A DNA stretch of 64,000 bases from Aureimonas fodinaquatilis (GCF_008369445.1 NZ_VTWH01000002.1:930001-994000), one strand, 5' to 3'; shown: positions 8,133 through 16,451, counted from the stretch's first letter. Program-made: numbers and translations. The notes: a model not told the origin generated them from the letters alone.

Positions 8133-8888
8133 GTGAGCAATGGACGTTTGAATGGCAGAACGGCCATTGTCACCGGTGGCGCCAAAGGAATTGGGCGGGC
8201 GATTGCACAGGCCTATGCCGCAGAAGGCGCGAGTCTGATGATTGCCGACCGCAACTTTTCAGGCGCCCAGGCCACCGCGCAAGCCATTGAGGCGGAAGGC
8301 GGCGTCGCAGCAGCCTTCGCAACCGATGTGACAAGCACTGCCGATGTTGTGGACATGGTGGCAGCCACCGTGCAGCGATTTGGCACTGTGGATATTCTGG
8401 TCAACAATGCCGGACTGCTGAACGCCTGCTTGTTGACCGACATGTCACCAGAAATCTGGGACGACATGATTGCCGTGCATATGCGCGGAATGTTTTTGTG
8501 CTGCCGATTTGCCGTACCGCATATGCAGGCTGGAGGCCGTGGCACCATCATCAATATGTCCGGAAGTTTTGGCGTCAGCGGAGCTGCCAGCTTCACCCAT
8601 CTTTCTGCTGCAAAGGCAGGCATGATCGGCTTTACCCAGGCTCTTGCCCGCGAGGTAGGCCCAGACAATATTCGTGTTAACGCCATTGCTCCGGCCATTG
8701 TGGAAACTGATCTTGCCACGGGGATGAGCAATGATGCCATTGCCGCAACGGTTGCGACCTACCCTTTGCGGCGCGCCGGCACGGTCAGCGATATTGTCCC
8801 CACTGCTGTTTTTCTGGCAAGCGACGATTCCGCGTTCTATACCGGCCAGACATTATGCCCGGCGGGCGGTGCGGTGATGGCAGCCTGA
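8133..8888 (+). CDS. Short-chain dehydrogenase/reductase family protein lacking the catalytic Tyr
   Basis: The GTG start at 8133 is preceded by GGAGACGATCG. The 251-residue product has the SDR cofactor motif TGGAKGIG (about 14-21), NNAG near residue 91, and the PG/GG-type C-terminus. The catalytic Ser is in NMSGSFG, but the segment that normally reads YxxxK is HLSAAK: Leu occupies the Tyr position while Lys is kept. The gene follows the second binding-protein gene and is probably cotranscribed with it. The fold and NAD(P) binding are clear, but ordinary dehydrogenase activity is doubtful. Confidence 0.85.
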   Translation: MSNGRLNGRTAIVTGGAKGIGRAIAQAYAAEGASLMIADRNFSGAQATAQAIEAEGGVAAAFATDVTSTADVVDMVAATVQRFGTVDILVNNAGLLNACLLTDMSPEIWDDMIAVHMRGMFLCCRFAVPHMQAGGRGTIINMSGSFGVSGAASFTHLSAAKAGMIGFTQALAREVGPDNIRVNAIAPAIVETDLATGMSNDAIAATVATYPLRRAGTVSDIVPTAVFLASDDSAFYTGQTLCPAGGAVMAA

Positions 8889-8979
8889 CATTCCATTCAA
8901 TCTTTCAGACTATCATTTGCCTGTCATATGCAACCACTAGAGGTGCACTTCTCACCAATAAAGGTTTGGAGCGAACTTC

Positions 8980-9579
8980 ATGAAATCCCGTATTTTGGCC
9001 GCAATGGTTCTGGCATTTTCGGCGACCGCCGCTTTGGCGGATTACAAGCATCCATTTGCTTACCCACAACCGGAAGATTCATCGGAATTTTTTACGGTCA
9101 TCGAAATTCCGGCAGGCAGCTTCACCAAATACGAGATCGACGCAGAACACGGCTATGTGCTGGTGGACCGTTATCAGTCAATGCCTGTCGTATATCCAGC
9201 CAATTACGGCTCTATCCCCTCTTCCCTTGGTGGCGATGGCGACCCGCTGGACGGCCTGGTTTTCACCCGCGAACCCATTGTTCCGGGCGCAGTGATCAAA
9301 GTGCGCGCCATTGGCGTATTGCACATGATTGATGGCGGCGAGGAAGACGACAAGATTATTGCCGTACCTGCATCCGACATCGACCCGCAATATGATGAAA
9401 TTCGCAATATTGACGACCTGCCTGCCATTGAACGCCAGCGCATCGAGGCGTTCTTCCGGGTTTACAAGCAGCTGCCCGAGGGCCGCAAAGTTGTCGAGCT
9501 CAACGGCTTCAGCGGAGTAAACGAAGCTCAGGCGCTGGTAGACACCGCCATCAAAGCCTATCGCGACAAAGCAAACTGA
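8980..9579 (+). CDS. Inorganic pyrophosphatase, family I, with signal peptide
   Basis: This 199-residue protein opens with a clear Sec signal peptide (MKSRILAAMVLAFSATAALA, cleavage before DYKH), unlike the cytoplasmic housekeeping Ppa. The rest is a family I pyrophosphatase: IEIPAGSFTKYEID, YPANYGSIPSSLGGDGDPLDGLV with the metal-binding D-x-D-P-x-D motif, and VYKQLPEGRKVVELNGFSG at the C-terminus. It should hydrolyse PPi, or a related phosphoanhydride, in the periplasm. It lies 91 bp after the SDR gene and is closed by a terminator. Confidence 0.88.
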   Translation: MKSRILAAMVLAFSATAALADYKHPFAYPQPEDSSEFFTVIEIPAGSFTKYEIDAEHGYVLVDRYQSMPVVYPANYGSIPSSLGGDGDPLDGLVFTREPIVPGAVIKVRAIGVLHMIDGGEEDDKIIAVPASDIDPQYDEIRNIDDLPAIERQRIEAFFRVYKQLPEGRKVVELNGFSGVNEAQALVDTAIKAYRDKAN

Positions 9580-9612
9580 TTTCGCTTTACACTCCCGTTA
9601 CAATTGTATGAT

Positions 9613-9650
9613 GAAAAGGCGGCCATTTCGAAAATGGCTGCCTTTTTATT
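9613..9650 (+). terminator. Rho-independent terminator after the pyrophosphatase gene
   Basis: AAAAGGCGGCCATTT, a CGAA loop and AATGGCTGCCTTTTT form a stem of about 15 pairs with one mismatch, ending in a T run. It lies about 35 bp after the pyrophosphatase stop codon. Confidence 0.9.
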
Positions 9651-10042
9651 TAGTATCCAAAGTTTCAGCAAACAGTAAGCAAGCAATCCAAGTGTCAAGA
9701 TCGTCGGCGCGCATTGCCCTATGGGTTGTTGACGGCCAGAAGTTGCATAAATATTACTGAACCACGCAACCGCCATGCCCGGATTGTTACGGGATAAACC
9801 CGGAAAAACCACCTGCATACCAGAATTTGCATTTGGCGCGCCGGAGCTGAAAATTGCGTCAAACGGCCTGAACTTCACCCATAAAACAAACTTCGCTGTA
9901 GAAATTATATATATTTATATGTTAGGTTAGCTCATTGGATTAATCCAATGGTTTGTAAATAATCGGCGAAAGGGACTGTGTGCCCGGTTGCGTGTTCCGC
10001 CCATGGCTGAGCTTGCTCAACCATAGGTAAGAGGTCTTTTTG
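9651..10042. other. Intergenic stretch without a supportable gene
   Basis: About 390 bp lie between the pyrophosphatase terminator and the XRE leader frame. A minus-strand open frame (9558-9878) runs through the terminator and into the pyrophosphatase gene and has no recognisable features. What does stand out is an AT-rich patch (9905-9925), an 18-bp palindrome at 9933-9950 and an imperfect hairpin at about 10001-10026 (TGAGC/GCTCA core). Confidence 0.5.
9933..9950. promoter_or_regulatory. 18-bp perfect palindrome, candidate operator
   Basis: CATTGGATTAATCCAATG reads the same on both strands. It directly follows a TATATATTTATAT-like AT stretch that could hold a -10 region, and lies about 155 bp upstream of the XRE-type gene. 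A perfect dyad of this length next to a small HTH gene suggests autoregulation, but this is inference. Confidence 0.45.
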
Positions 10043-10108
10043 ATGCCTGCGGATCCGCCAAGGGAGAAAGTCGTTTTTCCGGATAATCGGGGAATCGCAT
10101 CCGCATGA
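10043..10108 (+). CDS. Possible 21-residue leader peptide overlapping the XRE gene
   Basis: A short frame (MPADPPREKVVFPDNRGIAS then Ala and stop) begins with ATG at 10043 after an AAGAGG ribosome-binding sequence. It ends with TGA at 10106-10108, overlapping the XRE start codon as ATGA, a typical coupling arrangement. It is too short for homology judgement and could be chance. Its value is the coupling and the ribosome-binding site, since the XRE gene has no clear site of its own. Confidence 0.3.
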   Translation: MPADPPREKVVFPDNRGIASA

Positions 10109-10317
10109 CGTCGCAAGAATTCAAGGCATGGCGCTCCGCGCTTAGCCTTTCTAAAAAAGAGGCCGCCATGGCCCTGGGACTGTCTATTCCTTCTATTTAT
10201 AATTACGAGCTGGGGTACAGGCGGGAGGATGGGCGCCCAGTTATAATTCCCCGGCCGGTAGCACTGGCTTGCGCCGCGCTGGCCAATGGTCTGGAACCAT
10301 GGAGAGCTGTTGCCTGA
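10105..10317 (+). CDS. Small XRE/Cro-type helix-turn-helix protein
   Basis: This 70-residue protein is almost entirely one HTH: MTSQEFKAWRSALSLSKKEA, then a GLSIPSIYNYELG recognition-helix region and ALACAALANGLEPW at the end. This is the compact form of XRE domain seen as stand-alone regulators in rhizobia. There is no neighbour in the same operon except the possible leader frame it overlaps. The target is unknown; the 18-bp palindrome upstream is a candidate. The gap to the next gene (10318-10568) holds nothing recognisable. Confidence 0.65.
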   Translation: MTSQEFKAWRSALSLSKKEAAMALGLSIPSIYNYELGYRREDGRPVIIPRPVALACAALANGLEPWRAVA

Positions 10318-10568
10318 CCGCCTGCCCGTGCATTGCAGCATAGGTTGGGCATGGACGCATTTGATAATTCTGTCTAACCTGCAGGGCAATCAACAGCGCC
10401 GCGCTGACATTGATCGTCAGGTCGGCAAACGCATTCGAGACGGGTATTGAACGGACCTCCGGCAATATCCGTCCCTTTTACCAGATAGACCATATTTTCA
10501 GCTTTTTCCGAGCCGTTGATATGCTCTATCTGATTTGAGTTCTGCCTGCTTCTTTTGGGAGGAAGGAG

Positions 10569-11525
10569 TTGTCCGGTAAAAACGGCCAGCATGCCCATCT
10601 GGTGGAAGCCTCACTTGCGGCTGGCGATGCCGCGAGGTCGGCGCTTGCGGCCTCCTGGCAGCGCTCTTCCAAACTTCATCACCTTGATCCTTCGGAGCAG
10701 CGGCCGCCCGAGCGGTTGAGCGATGCTGAGTTGAAGCATGCAAAAGTGCCGCTTGAGCCACTGCTTGCTGTAGCTGAGGAAACTCTTGATCGCTTGTATC
10801 TAGCGGTTGGAGGCATAGGCTGTTGTGTTTTGCTGGCAGATACCAATGGCATTCCAATGGAAAGGCGCGGCGCGGCAGCCGACGATGCAACGTTTGAGAA
10901 CTGGGGTCTGTGGACAGGCACCGTCTGGAGTGAGCGCTACGAGGGCACAAACGGCATTGGCACTTGCCTTGTGGAAGAGCGCGGGGTTACGATTCATCGG
11001 GACCAGCATTTCTTTTCTCGCAACACGCTTTTAAGCTGCACAACCGCCCCGATCTTTGACCAGCACGGCAGGTTGCTGGCGGCGTTGGATGTCTCTTCCT
11101 GCCGCAAAGACCTGACATTGGAATTTGCTCAGCTTATCGCGCTTTCGGTTGCGGATGCGGCGCGCCGTATTGAGGCGGATTACTTCCGGCAGGCATTCAG
11201 CGACGCCCGCATTTTTCTTGCTCCTTCAACGGGCTCCGGTCCGGGCGGGTTGGTTGCCGTGGATGCGGACGACCTTGTTGTGGGTGCAAGCCGGGCGGCA
11301 AGGCAGCAATTTGCGCTCTCTGATGAGGCGCTGGCCCGTCGCATCCCTGCTTCACAAGTGCTTGGGCTTCCCGCAGACAGTCTTGAAAGTGCCGAGCGGG
11401 CAACATTGTTGCGAGCATTGGCGCGTTGTGGCGGGCAGGTTTCATCTGCTGCGCGAGACCTTGGTATCAGCCGCGCAACACTCCATCGCAAGTTGAACCG
11501 GCTGAACATTCGCCGCGTGCAGTAG
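10569..11525 (+). CDS. AcoR-like transcriptional regulator (GAF + Fis-type HTH, no AAA+ domain)
   Basis: The TTG start at 10569 follows GGGAGGAAGGAG. The 318-residue product has a GAF-like sensor (about 70-200, with GTVWSERYEGTNGIGTC as in AcoR proteins) and a C-terminal Fis-type HTH (about 275-316, ending SAARDLGISRATLHRKLNR). The sigma-54 AAA+ module that separates these two in AcoR is missing; only a short linker of about 70 residues remains. It therefore cannot act as a sigma-54 activator. It precedes an aldehyde dehydrogenase gene with a perfect 8-bp inverted repeat between them, so it probably regulates that gene in response to an aldehyde or alcohol. Confidence 0.85.
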   Translation: MSGKNGQHAHLVEASLAAGDAARSALAASWQRSSKLHHLDPSEQRPPERLSDAELKHAKVPLEPLLAVAEETLDRLYLAVGGIGCCVLLADTNGIPMERRGAAADDATFENWGLWTGTVWSERYEGTNGIGTCLVEERGVTIHRDQHFFSRNTLLSCTTAPIFDQHGRLLAALDVSSCRKDLTLEFAQLIALSVADAARRIEADYFRQAFSDARIFLAPSTGSGPGGLVAVDADDLVVGASRAARQQFALSDEALARRIPASQVLGLPADSLESAERATLLRALARCGGQVSSAARDLGISRATLHRKLNRLNIRRVQ

Positions 11526-11539
11526 TTTTACCGGAAGAC

Positions 11540-11559
11540 CTGTCGCACGAATGCGACAG
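11540..11559. promoter_or_regulatory. Perfect inverted repeat, candidate operator of the AcoR-like regulator
   Basis: CTGTCGCA, a CGAA spacer and TGCGACAG form a perfect dyad 15 bp after the regulator's stop codon and 205 bp before the aldehyde dehydrogenase ATG. No T run follows, so an operator is likelier than a terminator. Fis-type HTH regulators of the AcoR group commonly bind dyads of the TGTnnnA/TnnnACA kind. Confidence 0.55.
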
Positions 11560-11638
11560 ACCGTGCGCCAGCCTGTTTTGCGTATCCTGACAAATGCTTT
11601 TGTTTCCGTCAGGCTTTCAATCTGACCAAAGCATTTCC

Positions 11639-11703
11639 CGTTGAAACGACTTCGTTTCGACGCGAAGACGATGCGAGAGAACACGGAGTCAGAGCGTTTC
11701 TGG
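11639..11703 (+). repeat. Dispersed intergenic element, copy A
   Basis: This stretch begins CGTTGAAACGACTTCGTTTC (a near-palindrome) and continues GAAGACGATG, then a CAGAGCGTTTCTGG end. It aligns base by base over about 65 bp with copy B at 22765-22827. Just beyond, GTCAGAGCGTT (11688-11698) and AACGCTCTGAC (11722-11732) form an 11-bp perfect inverted repeat in the aldehyde dehydrogenase leader. Confidence 0.5.
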
Positions 11704-11763
11704 TGGTGAAGAAGTCCGCGGAACGCTCTGACCTGAATTGCCAAATTTTTTCGGGAGGAAAGA

Positions 11764-13281
11764 ATGAACAAGGCCGAATTTTCACACACACGCAAATCGC
11801 CGTTCAAAAGCAGCTACGGCAATTTTATCGGCGGCAAATTTGTTGAGCCACGCTCTGGCCAGTATTTTGACAACACCTCTCCGGTGAATGGCCAGTTGCT
11901 GTGCAAGGTGGCGCGTTCCAATGCCGATGATGTGGAAGCCGCACTGGATGCCGCCCATGCGGCCAAGGAAGCCTGGGGTCGTTCCAGCGTGACTGAAAGA
12001 GCGCTGCTGTTGAACCGCATCGCCGACAGAATGGAAGAAAACCTCGACACACTGGCTTTGGCGGAAACCTGGGATAACGGTAAGCCTATTCGCGAAACAA
12101 CCGCTGCGGACGTGCCGCTGGCAATTGACCATTTCCGCTACTTTGCCGGTGCCATTCGCTCACAGGAAGGCGCGCTGTCAGAAATTGATCATGACACTGT
12201 CGCCTATCACTTCCATGAGCCTCTGGGCGTTGTCGGGCAGATCATCCCATGGAATTTTCCGCTGCTCATGGCTTGCTGGAAGCTGGCGCCCGCATTGGCC
12301 GCAGGAAACTGCGTTGTCATCAAACCGGCAGAGCAGACACCGGCTTCAATCCTTGTCTGGATTGAACTGATTGCCGATCTTCTGCCGCCCGGCGTCCTGA
12401 ACATTGTCAATGGCTTTGGACTGGAGGCGGGAAAGCCACTGGCGTCATCACCGCGAATCGCAAAAATCGCCTTTACGGGCGAAACAACGACCGGCCGCCT
12501 GATCAGCCAATATGCCAGCCAGAATCTCATTCCTGTAACACTGGAGCTTGGCGGCAAATCACCCAACATCTTTTTCAAGGATGTTACAGCCGAGGATGAT
12601 GATTTTTTCGACAAGGCGATCGAAGGTTTTGTGCTGTTTGCCTTCAATCAGGGTGAAGTCTGCACCTGCCCAAGCCGTGCGCTGATCCATGAATCAATCT
12701 ATGATCAGTTCATGGAACGCGCTTTGCAGCGGGTGGCGGCAATCGTGCAGGGTGACCCACTGGATCCGGCCACGATGGTCGGCGCGCAGGCCTCCAGCGA
12801 GCAGCTAGAAAAAATCCTCTCCTATTTCGACATTGGCCGTCAGGAAGGCGCGGAAGTGCTGGCGGGCGGAGAGCGAAACGAGTTGGGTGGCGACCTGAAC
12901 GGCGGCTACTACATCAAGCCAACCGTGTTCAAAGGCCACAACAAGATGCGGGTTTTCCAGGAGGAAATCTTTGGCCCAGTGGTTTCTGTCACCACTTTCA
13001 AAGATGAGGATGAAGCGCTCTCCATTGCCAATGACACGCTTTATGGCCTTGGCGCGGGTGTCTGGACACGCGATGGCAATCGGGCTTATCGTTTTGGCCG
13101 CAACATTCAGGCGGGTCGCGTCTGGACGAACTGCTACCATGCCTATCCTGCCCATGCGGCCTTTGGTGGCTACAAACAATCTGGCATCGGCCGTGAAAAT
13201 CACAAGATGATGTTGGATCACTACCAGCAAACGAAGAACCTTCTCGTCAGCTACAGCCCGAAAAAGCTTGGCTTTTTCTAA
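11764..13281 (+). CDS. Aldehyde dehydrogenase, AldB/ExaC (acetaldehyde dehydrogenase II) type
   Basis: This 505-residue NAD-dependent aldehyde dehydrogenase oxidises aldehydes to acids in the cytoplasm. The ATG follows GGGAGGAAAG. Key residues are visible: [10 protein letters not shown] (160-169), the general-base Glu261 in LELGGKSP and the catalytic Cys300 in [11 protein letters not shown], a spelling typical of the AldB/ExaC acetaldehyde group. The C-terminal [15 protein letters not shown] motif is intact. The AcoR-like regulator lies upstream and DUF779 downstream, a triad that often accompanies acetaldehyde dehydrogenases used in ethanol or acetoin breakdown. Confidence 0.93.
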   Translation: MNKAEFSHTRKSPFKSSYGNFIGGKFVEPRSGQYFDNTSPVNGQLLCKVARSNADDVEAALDAAHAAKEAWGRSSVTERALLLNRIADRMEENLDTLALAETWDNGKPIRETTAADVPLAIDHFRYFAGAIRSQEGALSEIDHDTVAYHFHEPLGVVGQIIPWNFPLLMACWKLAPALAAGNCVVIKPAEQTPASILVWIELIADLLPPGVLNIVNGFGLEAGKPLASSPRIAKIAFTGETTTGRLISQYASQNLIPVTLELGGKSPNIFFKDVTAEDDDFFDKAIEGFVLFAFNQGEVCTCPSRALIHESIYDQFMERALQRVAAIVQGDPLDPATMVGAQASSEQLEKILSYFDIGRQEGAEVLAGGERNELGGDLNGGYYIKPTVFKGHNKMRVFQEEIFGPVVSVTTFKDEDEALSIANDTLYGLGAGVWTRDGNRAYRFGRNIQAGRVWTNCYHAYPAHAAFGGYKQSGIGRENHKMMLDHYQQTKNLLVSYSPKKLGFF

Positions 13282-13307
13282 GACCTGACGAGATTTTTCC
13301 CACAATC

Positions 13308-13337
13308 GCCGGAGCGACCCTTGTGAAGCGCTCCGGC
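13308..13337 (+). other. Intercistronic hairpin between aldehyde dehydrogenase and DUF779 genes
   Basis: GCCGGAGCG (13308-13316) and CGCTCCGGC (13329-13337) form a perfect 9-bp GC-rich stem with a 12-nt loop. No T run follows, so it is more likely an mRNA stabiliser or processing site than a terminator. The DUF779 ATG is 17 bp further on. Confidence 0.5.
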
Positions 13338-13353
13338 ACAAAGGCTGGATATC

Positions 13354-13695
13354 ATGAGCACCGTTTCTGCAACGCCTGCCGCCCTGCAACTGCTTGAGCA
13401 GATCATCGCCGACCACGGCCCTGTGCTGTTTCACCAGTCAGGCGGTTGTTGTGACGGCTCTTCGCCAATGTGTTACCCGCAGAACGAGTTTTTGATTGGC
13501 GATCAGGATGTGAAACTGGGTGAAATCGGCGGTGCGCCGTTCTACATCAGCGCTTCGCAAAACGAGGCGTGGAAGCACACTGACCTGATTATTGATGCCG
13601 TGCCGGGCCGCGGGGGCATGTTTTCTCTGGACAACGGCCGCGAGCAGAGATTTCTGACCCGGTCCACAGTCTGCGCGGTTCCAACTGGCCCTTAG
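13354..13695 (+). CDS. DUF779 domain protein
   Basis: This 113-residue protein matches the DUF779 family: HQSGGCCDGSSPMCYP near 28-43 with its conserved Cys pair and third Cys, and KHTDLIIDAVPGRGGMFSLD in the middle. The function is not established. The family is repeatedly found directly downstream of AldB/ExaC-type aldehyde dehydrogenases, as here, and the cysteines hint at metal or thiol chemistry. Its last 4 nt overlap the 3' end of the converging siderophore-interacting-protein gene. Confidence 0.85.
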   Translation: MSTVSATPAALQLLEQIIADHGPVLFHQSGGCCDGSSPMCYPQNEFLIGDQDVKLGEIGGAPFYISASQNEAWKHTDLIIDAVPGRGGMFSLDNGREQRFLTRSTVCAVPTGP

Positions 13696-14780
13696 GCTTC
13701 CGGCCGACCCAGCCACCAGTAGGCCACGGCCTGATGCTGGTTGCGCCGAAGCCCCCTGACCTTGCGATATTCATGCCGCAGCAATTTGTAGGTTTCAAAT
13801 TCGGCTCCGGCAAAAGCAAACACGCTGCCACTGCCGGGCCAAGGCAAATTGCGCACGGCCTCAACCAGCAGGGAAGACCGCCCGGGCGCCACTCCGTTTC
13901 GCAACAGCCAGACAATTTCGACGCCTTCCGGCGCTTGCAGGTCCTGCATCTCGCGCGCATTGTCCACTTCCAGAAGCGCAAAGCCACAAGTTGCGGGCGG
14001 AAGATTTTCCAGAATACGCGCAATTGCGGGCAGCGCCGTTTCATCGCCCGCAAGGCAAACCCAATCGGCCTTTGGAACGCCACCGCCGCCCGGCCCCATT
14101 ATTCCCAGAAGGTCGCCAGCCACGGCATGGTCCAGCCAGTTCTGAACTGCGCCCTCTGGCTGATGCCGAAAGATGTCGATGCTGACCAGGCCCTGATCCG
14201 GCAAGACCTGCCGCAGCGTGTAAGTGCGCAGGATCAAACGGTCGCGATCTCGCGGCCAGATGGGCAAGCCACCCGGCCCTGCATGGGGCCAGACCGGGGT
14301 TCTGCCGCGCGGCGGCAGAAGCAGGCGAACATGAAACCCGCCCTGTGCAAAACGGTGCAGGTCTTCGCCTGCAAGCTCCAGCCGGCAGAAACCAGGAGTT
14401 ATATTCTGCACGTTCACCAGCCGCATCTGCCGAAAATGCGGCAGATCCACCGGGCCTGCGCCATCCCCCATCCACACTATGGAGGCGAAGTCGGTGCCCG
14501 GCCAGTTCTGCAACTGGTAGGCAAGAATACCCTTGAGATTGCGCAGTGATGCATCATCACTTGCCATGACGGTGATGATCATTGAATTTTTGATAAAGCT
14601 TATCCGGGCAACCGCCTCGCCCAGCACGAAGCAACCGTCAGTTGGATCAAAACTTTCCGGATAGTGCCGCCAGAGGTGATTCAGGAAGCGCCCGGAATCC
14701 ACCCGCCGCACCACGGCCTTGGAAAAAAGATGTGCCGCGCTTTCCAGCACGCGGGCTTCCTCAACAAGCGTTTCAGCCAA
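13692..14780 (-). CDS. Siderophore-interacting protein (DUF2218 + FAD-binding ferric reductase)
   Basis: This 362-residue protein has an N-terminal DUF2218-like domain (about 15-105) followed by a siderophore-interacting FAD domain with the flavin-binding motif RTYTLR and a C-terminal NAD(P)H-binding SIP domain (LAGDETALPAIARILE, then FAGAEFETYKLLRHEYRKVRG). The family, typified by ViuB and YqjH, reduces ferric siderophores in the cytoplasm to release iron. It is divergent from a peptide/nickel-type ABC import operon, which suggests that operon imports a metal chelate. The 183-bp divergent region is AT-rich and could hold an iron-responsive operator; I did not find a clear consensus. Confidence 0.88.
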   Translation of the reverse strand: MAETLVEEARVLESAAHLFSKAVVRRVDSGRFLNHLWRHYPESFDPTDGCFVLGEAVARISFIKNSMIITVMASDDASLRNLKGILAYQLQNWPGTDFASIVWMGDGAGPVDLPHFRQMRLVNVQNITPGFCRLELAGEDLHRFAQGGFHVRLLLPPRGRTPVWPHAGPGGLPIWPRDRDRLILRTYTLRQVLPDQGLVSIDIFRHQPEGAVQNWLDHAVAGDLLGIMGPGGGGVPKADWVCLAGDETALPAIARILENLPPATCGFALLEVDNAREMQDLQAPEGVEIVWLLRNGVAPGRSSLLVEAVRNLPWPGSGSVFAFAGAEFETYKLLRHEYRKVRGLRRNQHQAVAYWWLGRPEA

Positions 14781-14963
14781 AATATGTCTTCCACGGCATG
14801 GCTTATGGAAAAGGCTTCAAAAACCACGCAAAAATTTCTATCATTCTGATCAACCGTTCAAGTATTTCTCCGGCTTGAAGTCGTCAAGCAGACAAGTTTA
14901 AACATGCCCACCCATTTAAGGTTGATGCGGTGCCTTGAATGTAAATCTTGCGGGGGAAATACG

Positions 14964-16451
14964 ATGCAACGTTTGGCGCCTTTTGTGTTGGCTGCCGCTT
15001 TGGCGGTCGGTCTTTCAGCCACGGCTTTGGCCGCACCGCGAGACGATGTTACCATCGGCATGACGATTGAGCCGACTGGTATGGACCCGACCGCCGCAGC
15101 ACCAGTGGCCATTGGTCAGGTGGTCTGGCAGAACCTGTTTCAAGGGTTGACGCGGATTGACGAAAAGGGAGCAGTCGAGCCGCAACTGGCAAAAAGCTGG
15201 GAAATATCGGCCGACGGGCTGCAATATACCTTCCATCTGCAGGACAATGTTCAATTTCACAATGGCGCGGCTTTCAATGCGCAAACTGCCAAGTTTTCGT
15301 TGGATAGGGCAAGGGGCGACCAGTCCACCAATCCGCAGAAGCAGTTTTTTGCCGCCATTGAGGCGGTGGAAACGCCCGACGACAATACGCTGCTCGTGCG
15401 CCTGTCGGAACCGGCTGGCAATCTGCTCTACTGGCTTGCATGGCCTGCATCGGTGATGGTGGAACCGGGTTCGGCTGACGCCAACCGGACGAACCCGATT
15501 GGCACAGGCCCATTTAGCTTTGGCGAATGGCGGCAGGGGGATCGGGCAACGCTGGAGCGATTTGACGGATATTGGGGCACGCACCCGGCATTGGCAAAGG
15601 CAACGTTCCGGTTCATCAATGACCCACAGGCACAATTGGCAGCTCTGAAATCCGGTCAGGTGGATGCCTTTCCCGAATTTGCCGCGCCAGAACTGTTTTA
15701 CGAACTGGAAACCGACCCGAATTTCGAAACATCCGTCGGCAACACCGAGCTGAAGGTTGTTGCGGGCATGAACAACCGCAATCCACCTTTCAACGATGTG
15801 CGGGTGCGTCAGGCGCTGATGCTGGCGGTCAACCGGGGAGAGTTGATCACCGGTGCGTGGTCTGGCTACGGGCAGGCAATCGGCAGCCACTATACGCCCA
15901 ATGACCCTGGCTACATATCGCTGGAAGATGTGTTGAGCCATGATCAGGAAAAAGCCCGCGCCTTGCTGGCAGAGGCTGGCTATCCGGAAGGGTTCAATGC
16001 CACCATCAAGACGCCGCAAATGGCATATGCCCGCCGGTCGGCAGAGATTTTGCAGGCCTTTCTGGCAGATGTCGGCGTTCAGCTGACCATTGTGCCGACC
16101 GAGTTTCCGGCCGTATGGGTGAGCGAGGTTTTGCAAGGGCATGATTTTGACATGACCATTGTTGCCCATGCCGAACCGATGGACATCGGCATTTATGCCC
16201 GGCCGGATTATTACTTCGGATATGAGAATGCCGACTTTGCCGGGATCATCAACAAGGCGGAAACCACCACCGACGAAGCCACCCGGCTGGAGCTTTACGG
16301 GCAAGCGCAGCGCAAGCTGGCCAACGATGTTCCTGCCCTTTACCTCTTTGTCATGCCTAAACTCGGCGTGTGGAAAAACGGCCTGCAAGGTTTGTGGGAT
16401 AATGAGCCAATACCCTCCAACGATCTGACCGCCGTTCAGTGGAGCGACTGA
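14964..16451 (+). CDS. ABC transporter substrate-binding protein, family 5 (peptide/nickel/opine type)
   Basis: The ATG at 14964 follows GGGGGAAA and gives a good Sec signal peptide (MQRLAPFVLAAALAVGLSAT, cleavage after ALA). An in-frame start at 14904 would add 20 residues before the signal. The mature protein of about 470 residues has the SBP_bac_5 fold: TIGMTIEPTGMDPT, VWQNLFQGLTRIDEKGAVEP, LAKSWEISADGLQYTFHL and VRQALMLAVNRGELI. It is periplasmic and binds peptides, nickel chelates, opines or haem-like ligands in related systems. The divergent SIP gene favours a metal chelate. Confidence 0.92.
   Translation: MQRLAPFVLAAALAVGLSATALAAPRDDVTIGMTIEPTGMDPTAAAPVAIGQVVWQNLFQGLTRIDEKGAVEPQLAKSWEISADGLQYTFHLQDNVQFHNGAAFNAQTAKFSLDRARGDQSTNPQKQFFAAIEAVETPDDNTLLVRLSEPAGNLLYWLAWPASVMVEPGSADANRTNPIGTGPFSFGEWRQGDRATLERFDGYWGTHPALAKATFRFINDPQAQLAALKSGQVDAFPEFAAPELFYELETDPNFETSVGNTELKVVAGMNNRNPPFNDVRVRQALMLAVNRGELITGAWSGYGQAIGSHYTPNDPGYISLEDVLSHDQEKARALLAEAGYPEGFNATIKTPQMAYARRSAEILQAFLADVGVQLTIVPTEFPAVWVSEVLQGHDFDMTIVAHAEPMDIGIYARPDYYFGYENADFAGIINKAETTTDEATRLELYGQAQRKLANDVPALYLFVMPKLGVWKNGLQGLWDNEPIPSNDLTAVQWSD

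Noticed and set aside
9558-9878. 106-codon minus-strand frame with a hydrophobic end
   Set aside because: It runs through the pyrophosphatase terminator and into that gene, with no ribosome-binding site or family resemblance.
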